The notes below the pieces were generated by a model. The model saw nothing but the letters and a program-made list of their open reading frames with translations, ran no database searches and was not told the DNA's origin. DNA of 64,000 bases from Anthoceros angustus (lineage: Eukaryota > Streptophyta > Anthocerotopsida > Anthocerotales > Anthocerotaceae), in contig MU008210.1 of NCBI GenBank assembly GCA_010909165.1, positions 248,001 to 312,000 on the forward strand, given 5' to 3'. Shown here one piece after another: positions 21,275 to 33,069 of the stretch (the first letter of the stretch is position 1; each line of letters begins with the position of its first letter). The position numbers and the translations under genes were made by a program.

Positions 21275-24200
21275 CTAACCTCTTGAATGAGGAGCAGCCC
21301 AAGTTTTAAAGTTGGCATGCCCTCGAGGCGTTAGGATGCAGATCCGTCTCCTCTTCCTCCTCGTTGTATTTTTCCTCAATGGCTTCCGGAGGTTGTTGTA
21401 GTAAGTGGCCACTCTGCAACTTTCCCTCTTTTGTGTGTCCATGATTGACTTGTAGTGGGTTGACGCGTTCTTTCCACTCAACCATATCGCCACCTTCGTT
21501 CGGTCTCTCTTCGATCTCCGCCCTTTCCGGTTCAAGGTGAGCTTCCCAATCTCTTCATCTTTTGCTTGGCTTGTCACCAAGCGCTTCACCGCCGTGGCTC
21601 TAGCTTGTTCTTCCACGAGAGCTTGTCGCCTTTAGGGTGTGTCGAACCGTCAGCACTTCCTTCCTACAATTCCTTGCCTCCGTCCCGTAGGCATTGGCAA
21701 GGTGGTTTGATTGCTATCGCTGCTGGTCCAGGAGTTCCCTTGTGATGCGGAGCTCCTCCCTAAGTCCTCTAGCCACGTTGTCCCATTCCTGTTTCTCACT
21801 TGCTAGGCCATCAGATTTCCCTTTATAGTATTCCTTTCACTTGTCCATGGCCAGCAATCTCTTTTGTAGGAGGTCCTTCTCATCTTCAAGGTCCTTTCAG
21901 GCCTTGCTAGCTGTGGTAGTGGCTGCCTCCTTTTCTCGATTCACTTCTCCTACCCTTTCTAGTGCCGCTCTCAAACGCTCTTCCGCCTGACTCTTGGCGG
22001 CTTCCATCTCCTCAGCCTTCTTGGTTAAACTGGCTTCCCTCCCCAAGACTTGGTCTATCATTTCCCACACATTCATCAACTTCGTGGTGAGTCTATCTCG
22101 CTCTTTGGCCAAGTCCACGACAGAGTGTTGCTTCTCGGAGGTTCTCTTCAGAGCTCCCATGAGCTTCTTGTCCACATCATCCAACTCCTTCTTCACATCC
22201 CGAAGTTCAGCACGAACTTCAGCCGCTTCCCTCAAACTTTCTACCAGGGCATCTACTAGCTCTAGTCCAATCTCCTACAGCTCGGTAACCATTCTCCGAA
22301 AGATTCCGTGCTCTCATCACACCTCCCTCGCTCCTCTTCCTCCTCGTTGTATTTTTCCTCAATGGCTTCCGGAGGTTGTTGTAGTAAGTGGCCACTCTGC
22401 AACTTTCCCTCTTTGTGTGTCCATGATTGACTTGTAGTGGGTTGACGCGTTCTTTCCACTCAACCATATCGCCACCTTCGTTCTGTCTCTCTTCGATCTC
22501 CGCCCTTTCCGGTTCAAGGTGAGCTTCCCAATCTCTTCATCTTTTGCTTGGCTTGTCACCAAGCGCTTCCTTCTTGTGGCTCTAGCTTGTTCTTCCACGA
22601 GAGCTTGTCGCCTTTAGGGTGTGTCGAACCGTCGGCACTTCCTTCCTGCAGTTCCTTGCCTCTGTCCCGTAGGCATTAGCAAGGTGGTTCGATTGCTGTC
22701 GCTGCTGGTCCAGAGTTCCCTCGTGATGCGGAGCTCCTCCCTGAGTCCTCTAGCCACATTGTCCCATTCCTGCTTCTCACTTGCTAGGCCATTAGATTTC
22801 CCTTTGTATATTCCTTTCGCTTGTCCATGGCCAGCAATCTCTTCTGTAGAAGGTCCTTCTCATCTTCAAGGTCCTTTCGGGCCTTGCTAGCTGTGGTAGT
22901 AGCTGCCTCCTTCTCCCTGTTCACTTCTCCTACCCTTTCCAGGGCCGTTCTCAAATGTTCTTCTGCCTCATTCTTGGCGGCTTCCATCTCCTCGGCCTTC
23001 TTGGTTAAACCGGCTTCCCTCCCCAAGACTTGGTCTATCATTTCCACACATTCATCAACTTTGTGGTGAGTCTATCTCGCTCTTTGGCCAAGTCCACGAC
23101 AGAGTGTTGCTTCTCGGAGGTTCTCTTCAGAGCTCCCATGAGCTTCTTGTCCACATCATCCAACTCCTTCTTCACATCCCGAAGTTCAGCACGAACTTCA
23201 GCCGCTTCCCTCAAACTTTCTACCAGGGCATCTACTAGCTCTAGTCCAATCTCCTACAGCTCGGTAACCATTCTCTGAAAGATTCCACGTGCTCTCATCA
23301 CACCTCCTACTGCTCCTCTTGCTGGTGCGTAGGTCACCAACATTCCTCGGCGGTCTTCCTTGTCGCCCTCTACTCCCATGGCGACAAGCCCGTCCTGTCC
23401 TCCTTTGGTAGGAGCTTGTTCTCCTACTGTAGGTCCCTCTTCTGCTGTAGCTCCTCCCGTAGGAGCTACTTCCTTCGTAGGTAGTCCGGTTTCTACCGGG
23501 CCATCCCCTGCTGGTGGTGACTGCCTACCAATGTGAAGCCCCATGGTAGGTGGTCAGGAGTCCTTTCCTACCTTCTCCGTAGGAGGCGCCATAGCTCCTT
23601 CTCCTTCCCTTGTCGTTCTTGGTTCACGATCCACGAGGCTTCATCTTTGGTGGGGTGGGGTGGTGGTCTCTTTCCAGATGGTCGACTGTCTACCTCCTCC
23701 TGGTCCTCTGCTGCCATGGACGGCTCTCCTTCCACCACTCGGACCAAGGAAGCTTCTATCTTAGCTTCCTCCAGTTCCTCCTCCTTTAGAACTTCCTCCC
23801 TATGGTATAGATGCACTAGGAAGGTGGAGACAAAACTGATTTTGGCCTCCTCACTCATCAAATGATTCCTATGAGCCACCACCTGCTCATAGAGAATGCT
23901 TGCCCAATCTACCAACTTGCCCTTGGACATCTCATAGATCATCATAAGGTGGGAATTGCCTATGTAGGTCTTCCTAGCGGCACAGATCAATCCCAGCCAA
24001 ATCTTGGCGAAGAGATTCCACTTCCTCTCCTTGAACATGGAAACTCGCCAACCATTACCAGGAGACCAAACTCCTCCTTGGGTCGTAGGAACATATCCAT
24101 GGTCGCTTTCAAAATCTGATTCTTGGAAAACTGGGCCGATGGGATGATTCCTCCTTTGTGCGCCTCGGGTATCAAGTACGTTTGCTGGAAATGGCGCACC

Positions 24201-24470
24201 TTCCACGTTCTAGGATGACTTCAGACTGTGACGTCCTCGGGCACCCTGGCCTCCGCTCTTGTGGCTCGCAACCACCGCGCACACTCCTCAGCATGGATGG
24301 ATTCAGACACCACCTAGCACCCACTCGCCTCTTCCTCAGCTTGCAGCTCTCTAAGCTCGCGCCTTCTTGCACAGAGCCTCCGCGCTCAGCTCGCTTCGCG
24401 CCGCAGTCGCCTCCTTCAGAAAAGTCACAAGCCTCCTCACGCCTTCGTCGTTCTTGCTCCAGAAACATGG
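21275..24470 (-). pseudogene. Coiled-coil ORF family, copy D
   Basis: Read on the minus strand. An R/E-rich start (24172-24468) is followed by a 212-codon frame (23568-24206) with FESDHGYVPTTQGGVWSPGN, WNLFAKIWLGLICAARKTY and GKLVDWASILYEQVVAHRNH. That matches the LGL-RKT/DWG-HR block of copies B and C. A Pro/Gly/Glu linker follows (23254-23544). A coiled coil comes next, twice: 22219-23047 and 21300-22235 are tandem copies of about 1 kb. Each ends with EEQARAT...LVTSQAKDEEIGKLT. Differences between the two are mainly C/T changes, so this duplication looks older than the others. No known enzyme motif is present. Confidence 0.55.
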
Positions 24471-24734
24471 GTGGTTCCCTTCTCCTCTCCTGAAATCGCT
24501 AGACCGTCCTCTTTCATCATAAAACTCCTTCTTCCATTTCGCTCAGCGTCTTCCCCTCTTGCTCGAAACATGGGTGGTTCCTTCTCCTTCCGTTTACTTC
24601 CCAAACGACCAAACCACAGCTTCGAGGGTTTTGCAGTGCTGATTTTAGTAGGGATTTCTCAATTCACGCGATGTCCGCCACGTGGCACCATCGATGGTGC
24701 TTCCATTCAAAACTTGATTTGCTATATCGCCTTT

Positions 24735-24745
24735 AGCATATATAG
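24735..24745 (-). promoter_or_regulatory. Putative TATA element of ORF D
   Basis: On the minus strand it reads CTATATATGCT, identical to 2582-2592 upstream of ORF A. It is about 265 bp before the first long D frame at 24468. A GC-rich leader with ACATGGGTGG repeats (24460-24580) lies between. Confidence 0.45.
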
Positions 24746-24999
24746 TCCTCCTCACTCCTCTTGCTCGATTTGAGGACCAAGGAAGTTGCCTTCCTTGCTC
24801 TTGAAATAATCGCTCAACTTTCCTACCAAGGCCAAGGGTCACCTACCGCATCCTCACGAGGATCAAGGTACTTTTCCTACCACGACCTACCAAGGTCCAA
24901 GGACTTTTGCTTATAAAACTAAGTACATTTGTTAGCCTCGAGTTTCAAGGGTTAGTACCCTATTGGAAAAATTCAAAGTCCCATTCCTACTACACCTCC

Positions 25000-26700
25000 C
25001 ATCGCTCCTCTTGCTGGTGCGTAGGTCACCAACATTCCTCGGTCTTCCTTGTCGCCTCTACTCCCATGGCGACAAGCCCGTCTGTCCTCCTTTAGAACTT
25101 CCTCCTTCGGTAGGAGCTTGTTCTCCTACTGTAGGTCCTTCTTCTGCTGTAGCTCCTCCCGTAGGAGCTACTTCCTTCGTAGGTAGTCCGGTTTCTACCG
25201 GGCCATCCCCTGCTGGTGGTGACTGCCTACCAATGTGAAGCCCCATGGTAGGTGGTCGGGAGTCCTTTCCTACCTTCTCCGTAGGAGGCGCCATAGCTCC
25301 TTCTCCTTCCCCTTGTCGTTCTTGGTTCCTGATCCTGAGGCTTCATGCTGGTGGGCTGGGGGTGGTGGTCTCTTTCCAGATGGTCGACTGCCTCCTTTAG
25401 AACTTCCTCCTCCTTTGGTAGGAGCTTGTTCTCCTCTCCTTCCACCACTCGGACCAAGGAAGCTTCTATCTTAGCTTCCTCCTCCTCCTTTAGAACTCCT
25501 CCCTATGGTATAGATGCACTAGGAAGGTGGAGACAAACTGATTTTGGCCTCCTCACTCATCAAATGATTCCTATGAGCCACCACCGCTCATAGAGAATGC
25601 TTGCCCAATCTACCAACTTGCCCTTGGACATCTCATAGATCATCATAAGGTGGGAATTGCCTATGTAGGTCTTCCTAGCGCAGATCAATCCCAGCCAAAT
25701 CTTGGCGAAGAGATTCCACTTCCTCTCCTTGAACATGGAAACTCGCCAACCATTACCAGGAGACCAAACTTCCTCCTTGGGTCGTTGGAACATATCCATG
25801 GTCGCTTTCAAAATCTGATTCTTGGAAAACTGGGCCGATGGGATGATTCCTCCTTTGTGCGCCTCGGGTATCAAGTACGCTTTGGAAATGGCGCACCTTC
25901 CACGTTCTAGGATGACTTGACCGTGACGCCCCTCGGGCACCGGCCTCCGCTCTTGTGGCTCGCAACCGCGCACACTCCTCGGCATGGATGGATTCGGACA
26001 CCACCTAGCACCCACTCGCCTCTTCCTCGACTTGCAGCTCTCTAAGCTCGCGCCTTCTTGGTTCACGATCCTGCTACACTGGTCAACAACCTCCTACCTA
26101 GATGACCAAACTTCCTCCTTTAGAAAAGTCACAAGCCTCCTCACGCCTTCGTCGTTCTTGCTCCAGAAACATGGGTGGTTCCCTTCTCCTCTCCTGAAAT
26201 CGCACCTCGACCGTCCTCTTTCATGCGCAAAACTCCCTTCTTCCAGCTCACGCTCGCAAGCGTCTTCCCCCTCTTGCTCGCGGCTGCCGTCTCCTTCCGT
26301 TTACTTCCCAAAACGACCAAACCCTGGCTTACTGAGGGTTTTGCCAGTACATGCAGATTTTAGTAGGGATTTCTCCAGTTGCGGCCCACCGCGATGTCCG
26401 CCACGTGGCACCATCGATGGTGCTTCCATTCAAAACTTGATTTGCTATATCGCCTTTAGCATATATAGTCCTCCTCCTTTAGAAAAGTCACAAGCCTCCT
26501 CACTCATCACATTTTGCATGACCAAGGAAGTTGCCTTCCTTGCTCTTGAAATAATCGCTCAACTTTCCTACCAAGGCCAAGGGTCACCTACCGCATCCTC
26601 CGAGGATCAAGGTACTTTTCCTACCACGACCTACCAAGGTCCAAGGACTTTTGCTTATAAAACTAAGTACATTTGTTAGCCTCGAGTTTCAAGGGTTAGT
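25000..26700 (-). pseudogene. Copy D', tandem duplicate of D promoter and 5' half
   Basis: Repeats 23290-24970 in the same orientation. It includes the ARKTYIGNSHLMMIYEMSKG coding block (25560-26066) and the leader. Numerous small deletions break it (GCGGCACAG becomes GCGCAG at 25680; CACCTGCTC becomes CACCGCTC at 25585). A novel join at about 26065-26110 and again at 26780 brings in a GATCCTGCTACACTGGTC segment. The duplicated promoter TATA lies at 26458-26468. Confidence 0.7.
26458..26468 (-). promoter_or_regulatory. Duplicated TATA element of copy D'
   Basis: CTATATATGCT on the minus strand, in the duplicate of the D leader. Support is the same as for 24735-24745. Confidence 0.4.
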
Positions 26701-26879
26701 ACCCTATTGGAAAAATTCAAAGTCCCATTCCTACTACCGACCTCCCAACATCCTACCACCGTATATGACGTCTCGAATCACGATCCTGCTACACTGGTCA
26801 ACAACCTCCTACCTGTCGACTTTCCTATATCCTACCTAGATGACCAAACTTTTCACTCCACACCGCCACATGTCACCCT

Positions 26880-27300
26880 ATGGCACTAGGACATGTGAGC
26901 ATGTTGGGTTTCAAAATTCAAACTATAATTAAATAATCAAGGATCATTAATCATAATTTATTATTGAAAATTATTTAAAGTGACAAGAATTTCTTCAATC
27001 AATCTAAATTATTTTTAATATTATATAATGTATTCGGACTACTCAAATAACTCAAACTACTTTTTGATTTGTCTTTCATGTTTGAAACTTTACAATTTGG
27101 TTGGATAATGTTGGCTTTGTGGGAGGAGCCATTACCCCTTACCATCCTTAGCGCTATGTAAACTTAGCATCCTCGACATCGCCTTTAGCATCCTAATCAT
27201 CCATCCTTAGCATCCTAATCATCCATCCTTAGCATCCTAATCATCCATCCTTAGCATCCTAAGCATCTTCCCTTAGCATCGTAAGCATCGCAACCTACTC
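26880..27300. repeat. AT-rich spacer with 22-bp minisatellite
   Basis: 26915-27110 is strongly AT-rich and has no ORF. At 27185-27270 about three and a half copies of a 22-bp unit (TTAGCATCCTAATCATCCAT plus two bases) stand head to tail. No gene is present. Confidence 0.75.
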
Positions 27301-27685
27301 GACAAGAGCTAGATCCTTAGGCATTCCCTTTCACCACATCCTTGTGCCTCAACTTGTCAAAACGTAGTGTGATGTTTGACTCATCACATTTTGCATGACC
27401 AAATCCAAGGGCATTCCACATTCGACATCCTTTTGTGGCCATCGATAAAACGCGCATCTTTCAACTCGCGGATCTTGCACACATGTCCCACACCAGCGAT
27501 TGGCAACAAAAAGTTAGTAGGCTGCGCATTCGAGCCTGACAAATGCATAGGGTTTGAAGGGCAGCATTAAAGATTCAGCAGCTCTCAACTCGAGCTCGAC
27601 AAGGATGGCTTGGGACCGATCGCGATCTCGTCACGCCAAATTGTTCACTTTTTCTTTTGGTCCTTCACCGAGGTGGAGCTCCGGC

Positions 27686-28943
27686 TTAGTGGATGAGTGC
27701 ATCAAGCTCGGTTGATCGAGAATCGGCGGATCGAAGGTAATCAAACATATACTGCCGGTGCATTATACATCGAGGCTCGAACTTCACCCCACTAACGTGG
27801 TGAAGTACAAAATGTTGAACCGCCATCCGCGCGGCTACTACTTGCACACTCCGGTAGCGGTGGGACTGCCAACCCGGTCGGCTCAGATTCAGCACAGGCA
27901 ACTCCCTGTACGTCTTGGTCACTAGATTGAAAATGCAAGAATCTAGTGATACCATTGGATCCTCCCCATCCCGCGGACTTGTCTCAGCGACAACAATGTA
28001 GCCGTCACCTGTGGCTGCTGCGAACACGGTGTCGGGAACCCACAAGGCACTCCGCCTCAAGCTCAGATCGCAGCACCAAAATAAATCGCAATATCTCCGT
28101 GGAAGGAAGGACAAATCCATCTCCGACGGCCCTTGAGCTCCTAGGCCTCTCTTCAGCAGCTCTCAACTCGGTAGCTCGACAAGGATGGCTTGGGACCGAT
28201 CGCGATCTCGTCACGCCAAATTGTTCACTTTTTCTTTTGGTCCTTCACCGAGGTGGAGCTCCGGCTTAGTGGATGGGGTGCATCAAGCTCGGTTGATCGA
28301 ATCGGCCTCGCGATCGAAGGTAATCAAACATATGCCCGCCAGTGCATTATACATCGAGGCTCGAACTTCACCCCACTAACGTGGTGAAGTACAAAATGTT
28401 GAACCGCCATCCGCGGCTACTACTTGCACACTCCGGTAGCGGTGGGACGCCAACCCGGTCGGCTCGATTCAAGAGGCAACTCCTGCGTCTTGGTCACTAG
28501 ATTGAAAATGCAAGAATCTAGTGATACCATTGGATCCTCCCATCCAGCGGACTGTCTCGGCGACAACAATGTAGCCGTCACACCGCTGCTGCGAACGTGG
28601 TGTCGGGAACCCACAAGGCACTCCGCCTCAAGCTCAGATCGCAGCACCAAAATAAATCGCAATATCTCCGTGGAAGGAAGGACAAATCCATCTCCGACGG
28701 CCCTTGAGCTCCTAGGCCTCTCTTCAACAGGGCGCGCTCCACAACGCACATTGTAGCAGGACCTGACTCCACATCCTGATCATTAAATTTTGCAGCATGC
28801 TCCTCCAAGAAAAGAGGCGACCTCATGTACGTGTACCACCGTCTACACGCATGCTCGAAGCGAAATGCGCTTGCCAATGGCAGAGAGGACAGCACTTCGC
28901 CCACAACGTCGTCAGGGAGGTTCTCCCACAATGTTGCGTCCAT
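27686..28943 (-). pseudogene. F-box protein gene with internal tandem duplication
   Basis: F-box proteins recruit substrates to SCF ubiquitin ligases. The minus-strand ORF starts with an ATG at 28943. Its F-box is at residues 6-45 (LWENLPDDVVGEVLSSLPLA, then FEHACRRWYTYMRSPLF). The ORF continues with MDLSFLPRRYCDLFWCCDLS and stops at 28578. In the sequence 28170-28745 is repeated as 27590-28170. The second copy (27686-28120, 144 codons) gives a longer continuation with VAETSPRDGEDPMVSLDSCI and FNLVTKTYRELPVLNLSRPG. The copies differ by small indels such as GACTGCC/GACGCC. The F-box occurs once. The C-terminal domain is not a recognisable Kelch or LRR repeat set. It is probably a host gene damaged by a local duplication, or mis-assembled. 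Confidence 0.7.
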
Positions 28944-29916
28944 ATCGGGGCCCCCATCGCTACGACTTGGGGTCCAAAACAGCGAGCCGTAGCATCACCT
29001 GATGCGCCATATCTCGCTCTGCACCAAGTTCCCAAGCAAGTGCACAACAAATTGTAGATTTTTGCTGCAACTTGGAACTCAACGGTTCAATGATATTGGA
29101 CTAATACAAAACCCTACATATATAGCCTGAGACTAAAATTGACGAAACAAAGAACATGATAATCCTAGAAGGGGATTAATATACGAACCCCCTTCCACAC
29201 TTTCAAAACCCCCTTCACAAAAGACATCGTTAAATGCGCATTATGGCGAATCCACGATTAAGCGCACCATGCTAAAACCCTTTTCTTGGAAAACTACAGA
29301 TTCAAAAATCCATGAAACAAAAGGTCTTTGTTGGCGCGGCGATCGAACTTCCTTGCCCACTATGGTTTCTTACAAAGGAAATCATGATCTCACAGTTTCA
29401 AAAACCTCTTCTGTCCCTCCAAAAAAGTCTTCCCTCTACAAAGATCCTTCATGCGGACTGATTCATACTGTGCTTGGGTGGCTTCTGAATCTAAAATAAC
29501 TGCTAGGTTGCGCATGCATTCCAATTCTACTGCGTCGAAGCTGTCATTTTCTGCAAAAGTCTTGCGTCTTCATCTTCTTCGTTGTCTCTTTCCTCCTTGT
29601 CGCCACCACTCGCAGACTGCCATATAGTGTCCAGGGTTTGTGGTCCTTCCTCCAGCAAGTCCCCTGTTTGCGTTTTCATCCTCCTTGCACTAAGTAGAAC
29701 AACCTGAGCCCTCAAACAATTTTTTCACTCATACAAACCTCTTTGGCCCAGACCTGTGCTGCTCCTCTCTGGTGGGCGTCGAATGTGAGCTCCTCTTTCC
29801 AGTCTGGCAAAACCTCGAAACCTTTGTTTCGAGGTTAACATCTGCTCGTTCTGCGTCCATGGATTACCTTGGCTCCTTGACGACACCGCTTCTTCCAACC
29901 AGTGACCTTATGGTGA
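28944..29916. other. Unassigned stretch upstream of copia RT
   Basis: No protein family recognised in either strand. It includes plausible F-box promoter sequence near 28944-29160 and short unrelated frames at 29269-29499 and 29527-29715. I see no repeats. Confidence 0.35.
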
Positions 29917-31065
29917 GTTTTCACTCAGCCCTTTGTTTTCCCGACTCTAGTCTTCTACCTTCGCTCCCTCCTTGCCTCTTCACCTCAAGCATCCATCCCT
30001 ATTGTTCCTGCTCGAGAGGGGGAAGATGAACAGGCCATTGTTGATCCTTATGAAAACAGAGAAGACTTTGGTGCTCTTAATCCACAAGACCCAGAGACTG
30101 TTCCTGCTCCACCTTCTCCTGTAATACTTGATCCAGCCCCCGAGCGAAGATATCCTTCGCGTCATCGTCAACCGAGACACCTCTGGAATGAGATCCCCTT
30201 TGATTTAGAGTTCAATCAAGCTGGCTACACCACCACTGCTGTAGGTCATTTCAACGCCTTCAGTGTTGCCCCTTCAGAGGGAGATCCTCTCACTCTTCAA
30301 GAGGCATATTCGCGACCTGATGCAGCTAAGTGGAAGTTCGCTATTGATGATGAATATAATTCTCTTATCAAAAACAATACTTGGACTCTAGTAAACTTGC
30401 CTAAAGGCAGAACTACTGTCAAATGCAAGTGGGTTCTCAAAACTAAATTCCAGGAGGTTGAACCTCGTATTCGCTATAAGGCGAGACTAGTGGCTAAGGG
30501 TTATAGTCAGAAAGAGGGAGTGGACTATCAGGGCGATAAGGTTTATTCACATGTAGTCAAAAGCTTGAGAATGCTCATGGCTTTATGTGCCGAGCTTAAT
30601 CTGGAAATTTATCAGCTTGACATTTGTATTGCTTTCCTTTATGGTCATCTGCAAGAAGAGATCTATATGGATCAACCAGAAGACTATGAAGATGAGCAAT
30701 ACCCAAACAAGGTGTGTAAACTTATTCGTTCTATTTACGGACTAAAGCAAAGCCCACGTTTATGGTATGAGAGAATGGACTCTTACCTCAAGAAGATAGG
30801 TTTTATCCAAAGTGAAGCAGACACCAATATCTATGTACTCCGCAAGGACAGCTCCCTTGTGCTGGTTGCACTATATGTTGATGACTTAGTTATTCCTGGC
30901 AACAATATTGAACTAGTTAACAAGATTAAAGCTGACCTTAGTAAAGAATTCGAGATGAAGGATCTCGGCAAAGTTAAATATATTCTTGGTATGCATGTAC
31001 ATAGAGATACCACGGTGCTATCTATCTCCATCAAGGAAGATATGTGGTATGTTAAAACACTTTAA
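29917..31065 (+). pseudogene. Copia reverse transcriptase, largely open
   Basis: A frame open from about 29917 to 31065 encodes the linker and reverse transcriptase of a Ty1/copia element. Landmarks in order are NTWTLVNLPKGR, CKWVLKTKF, YKARLVAKGYSQKEGVDY, QLDICIAFLYGHLQEEIYMD with the first catalytic Asp, YGLKQSPRLWYERMDSYL, and YVDDLVIPGN (YVDD box), then EFEMKDLGKVKYILGM. Upstream integrase, protease and gag are absent. The frame ends where the duplicated RNase H region begins. The LTR at 32727 completes the 3' end. Conservation is high, so this is one of the younger elements here, but it is 5'-truncated. Confidence 0.9.
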
Positions 31066-31860
31066 TTTGGAGAATGCGTCGGCCACAGGCCGTGGGTGTT
31101 AAGCTTTCATCGCTACATCCACAATCGAGCAGGAAAAGAAAGAGATGGAAAATATTCCTTATCATATGGGAGTTGGTACTCTCATGTTCTTGAGTAATCA
31201 GACCGGACGATATCTCAAATCATAAATGCTATTGCTCGGTTCTCGAGAATCCGAGGAAAGGATCACGGGTTGCTCTCAAGCGCATCATGCGGTACCTCAA
31301 GGGTACTCCAAATTATGGCCTCTGCTTCAAGCCTAGCGGAAAGAAGCATCTCTTGACATGCTTTGTCGATGCATTGGGCTTGACACGAAAAAGTATCTCA
31401 GCATATTGCTTTCTTGCTGGCTCCACTGTTGTTAATTGGTCTTGTAGAAACAAGCTGCAATATCACTTTCATCAACAGAATCGGAGTACAAAGCACTCAC
31501 TGAAGCCACGAAAGAGGCTGAATGGGAAAGAAAGCTATGTGAAGATTTGGATATGAAGCGGGAAGAATAGCTTAATTGTGACAATATGTCAGCCATTGCT
31601 CTTGTCGCTAATCCGGTCTTTCATGCGCGCACGAAGCATATTGAGATTCAACACCATTATATTCGTGACGCTGTTGAGAGAGGAATTGTTAAGGTATAGT
31701 ATGTACCCACAGATGACAATACAACAGATATACTGACAAAATCCTTGCCGAAGTTCAAACACTGCTTCCACAGAGAAGGGCTTGGATTGGTTGGTATGTG
31801 ACTTTTGCACTTGGACCAATCACACATTTGGTGAGGCGCATCTTATCTCGAGCGTTCGAT
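31066..31860 (+). pseudogene. Copia RNase H region, first (degraded) tandem copy
   Basis: Continues the RT with KKEMENIPYHMGVGTLMFLS, then IMRYLKGTPNYGLCFKPSGK and the RNase H block, in broken frames. Compared with 31895-32724 it lacks single bases at many CTG or CAG sites (31109, 31127, 31246, 31266). It ends with the first bases of the LTR (TGACTATTGTAGACCGCTTC) and then jumps back into coding sequence at GCTTCAAT. Confidence 0.85.
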
Positions 31861-31894
31861 TACTTGAAGTTGTGACTATTGTAGACCGCTTCAA

Positions 31895-32724
31895 TTTGGA
31901 GAATGCGTGCGGCGCCACACAGCCGTGGGTGTTAAGCTTTCATCTGCTACCTATCCACAATCAGAACAGGAAAAGAAAGAGATGGAAAATATTCCTTATC
32001 GTATGGGAGTTGGTACTCTCATGTTCTTGAGTAATCAGACCAGACCTGATATCTCAAATACTGTAAATGCTATTGCTCAGTTCTCAGAGAATCCAGGAAA
32101 GGATCACTGGGTTGCTCTCAAGCGCATCATGCGGTACCTCAAGGGTACTCCAAATTATGGCCTCTGCTTCAAGCCTAGCGGAAAGAAGCATCTGCTACTG
32201 ACATGCTTTGTCGATGCAGATTGGGCTTCAGACGCTGACACCCGAAAAAGTATCTCAGCATATTGCTTTCTTCTTGGCTCCCATTGTTAATTGGTCTTGT
32301 AGAAAACAAGCTGCAATATCACTTTCATCAACAGACTCGGAGTACAAAGCACTCACTAAAGCCACGAAAGAGGCTGAATAGGAAAGAAAGCTATGTGAAG
32401 ATTTGGATATGAAGCAGGAAGGGCCAACATTGCTTTATTGCGACAATATGTCAGCCATTGCTCTTGTCGCTAATCCTGTCTTTCATGCGCGCACGAAGCA
32501 TATTGAGATTCAACACCATTATATTCGTGACGCTGCTGAGAGAGGAATTGTTAAGGTACAGTATGTACCGACAGACGACAATACAAGATATCGACAAAAT
32601 CCTTGCGAAGTTCAAACACGCTTCCACGAGAAGGGCTTGGATTGGTTGGTATGTGACTTTTGCACTTGGACCAATCACACATTTGGTGAGGCGATCTTAT
32701 CTCGAGCGTTCGATTACTTGAAGT
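31895..32724 (+). pseudogene. Copia RNase H region, second tandem copy
   Basis: The better copy of the RT tail and RNase H. It shows NQTRPDISNTVNAIAQFSEN, then CFVDADWASDADTRKSISAY with its catalytic Asp, [20 protein letters not shown] and [20 protein letters not shown], then QYVPTDDNT. There are single-base faults near 32285 and 32380. It is followed directly by the LTR. Together with 29917-31065 it represents the 3' half of one copia element. Confidence 0.88.
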
Positions 32725-32726
32725 TG

Positions 32727-33067
32727 TGACTATTGTAGACCGCTTGCTTCAATCTTACTTGCGGCCGGTGATCGGTGAGTTGAGTTTAGTTGAAGACCGT
32801 AGTACTCATACAATACTCCAGTGACAAATGATTATTAGTTCTTTGATTTAGATAACCCAACTAGTATGAGAGGGAGAGTTAGAAGTACATACCGCGTTGG
32901 TTATGGTTAGCTTAGCTTAACCAAGCGTGGTCATACCCTTTGGTATCTTGTACCGAAGAGGTACAACTCTTCATACACAGGCTATAAAAGCCCACCTCTT
33001 GTAATCAATTGTATCAATTAGTAAGCACTAAACTTTGATCAAACGCTTCCGCAAAGCACCTCAAACT
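32727..33067 (+). mobile_element. 3' LTR of copia element (plus strand)
   Basis: Starts TGACTATTGTAGACCGC right after the RNase H frame and ends near AAAGCACCTCAAACT. The TATA box is GGCTATAAAAGCCC at about 32979-32992. Inverted copies lie at 41059-41389 and 41611-41925. The edges are set by where these copies diverge, giving a length of about 340 bp. Confidence 0.8.
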
Positions 33068-33069
33068 CT

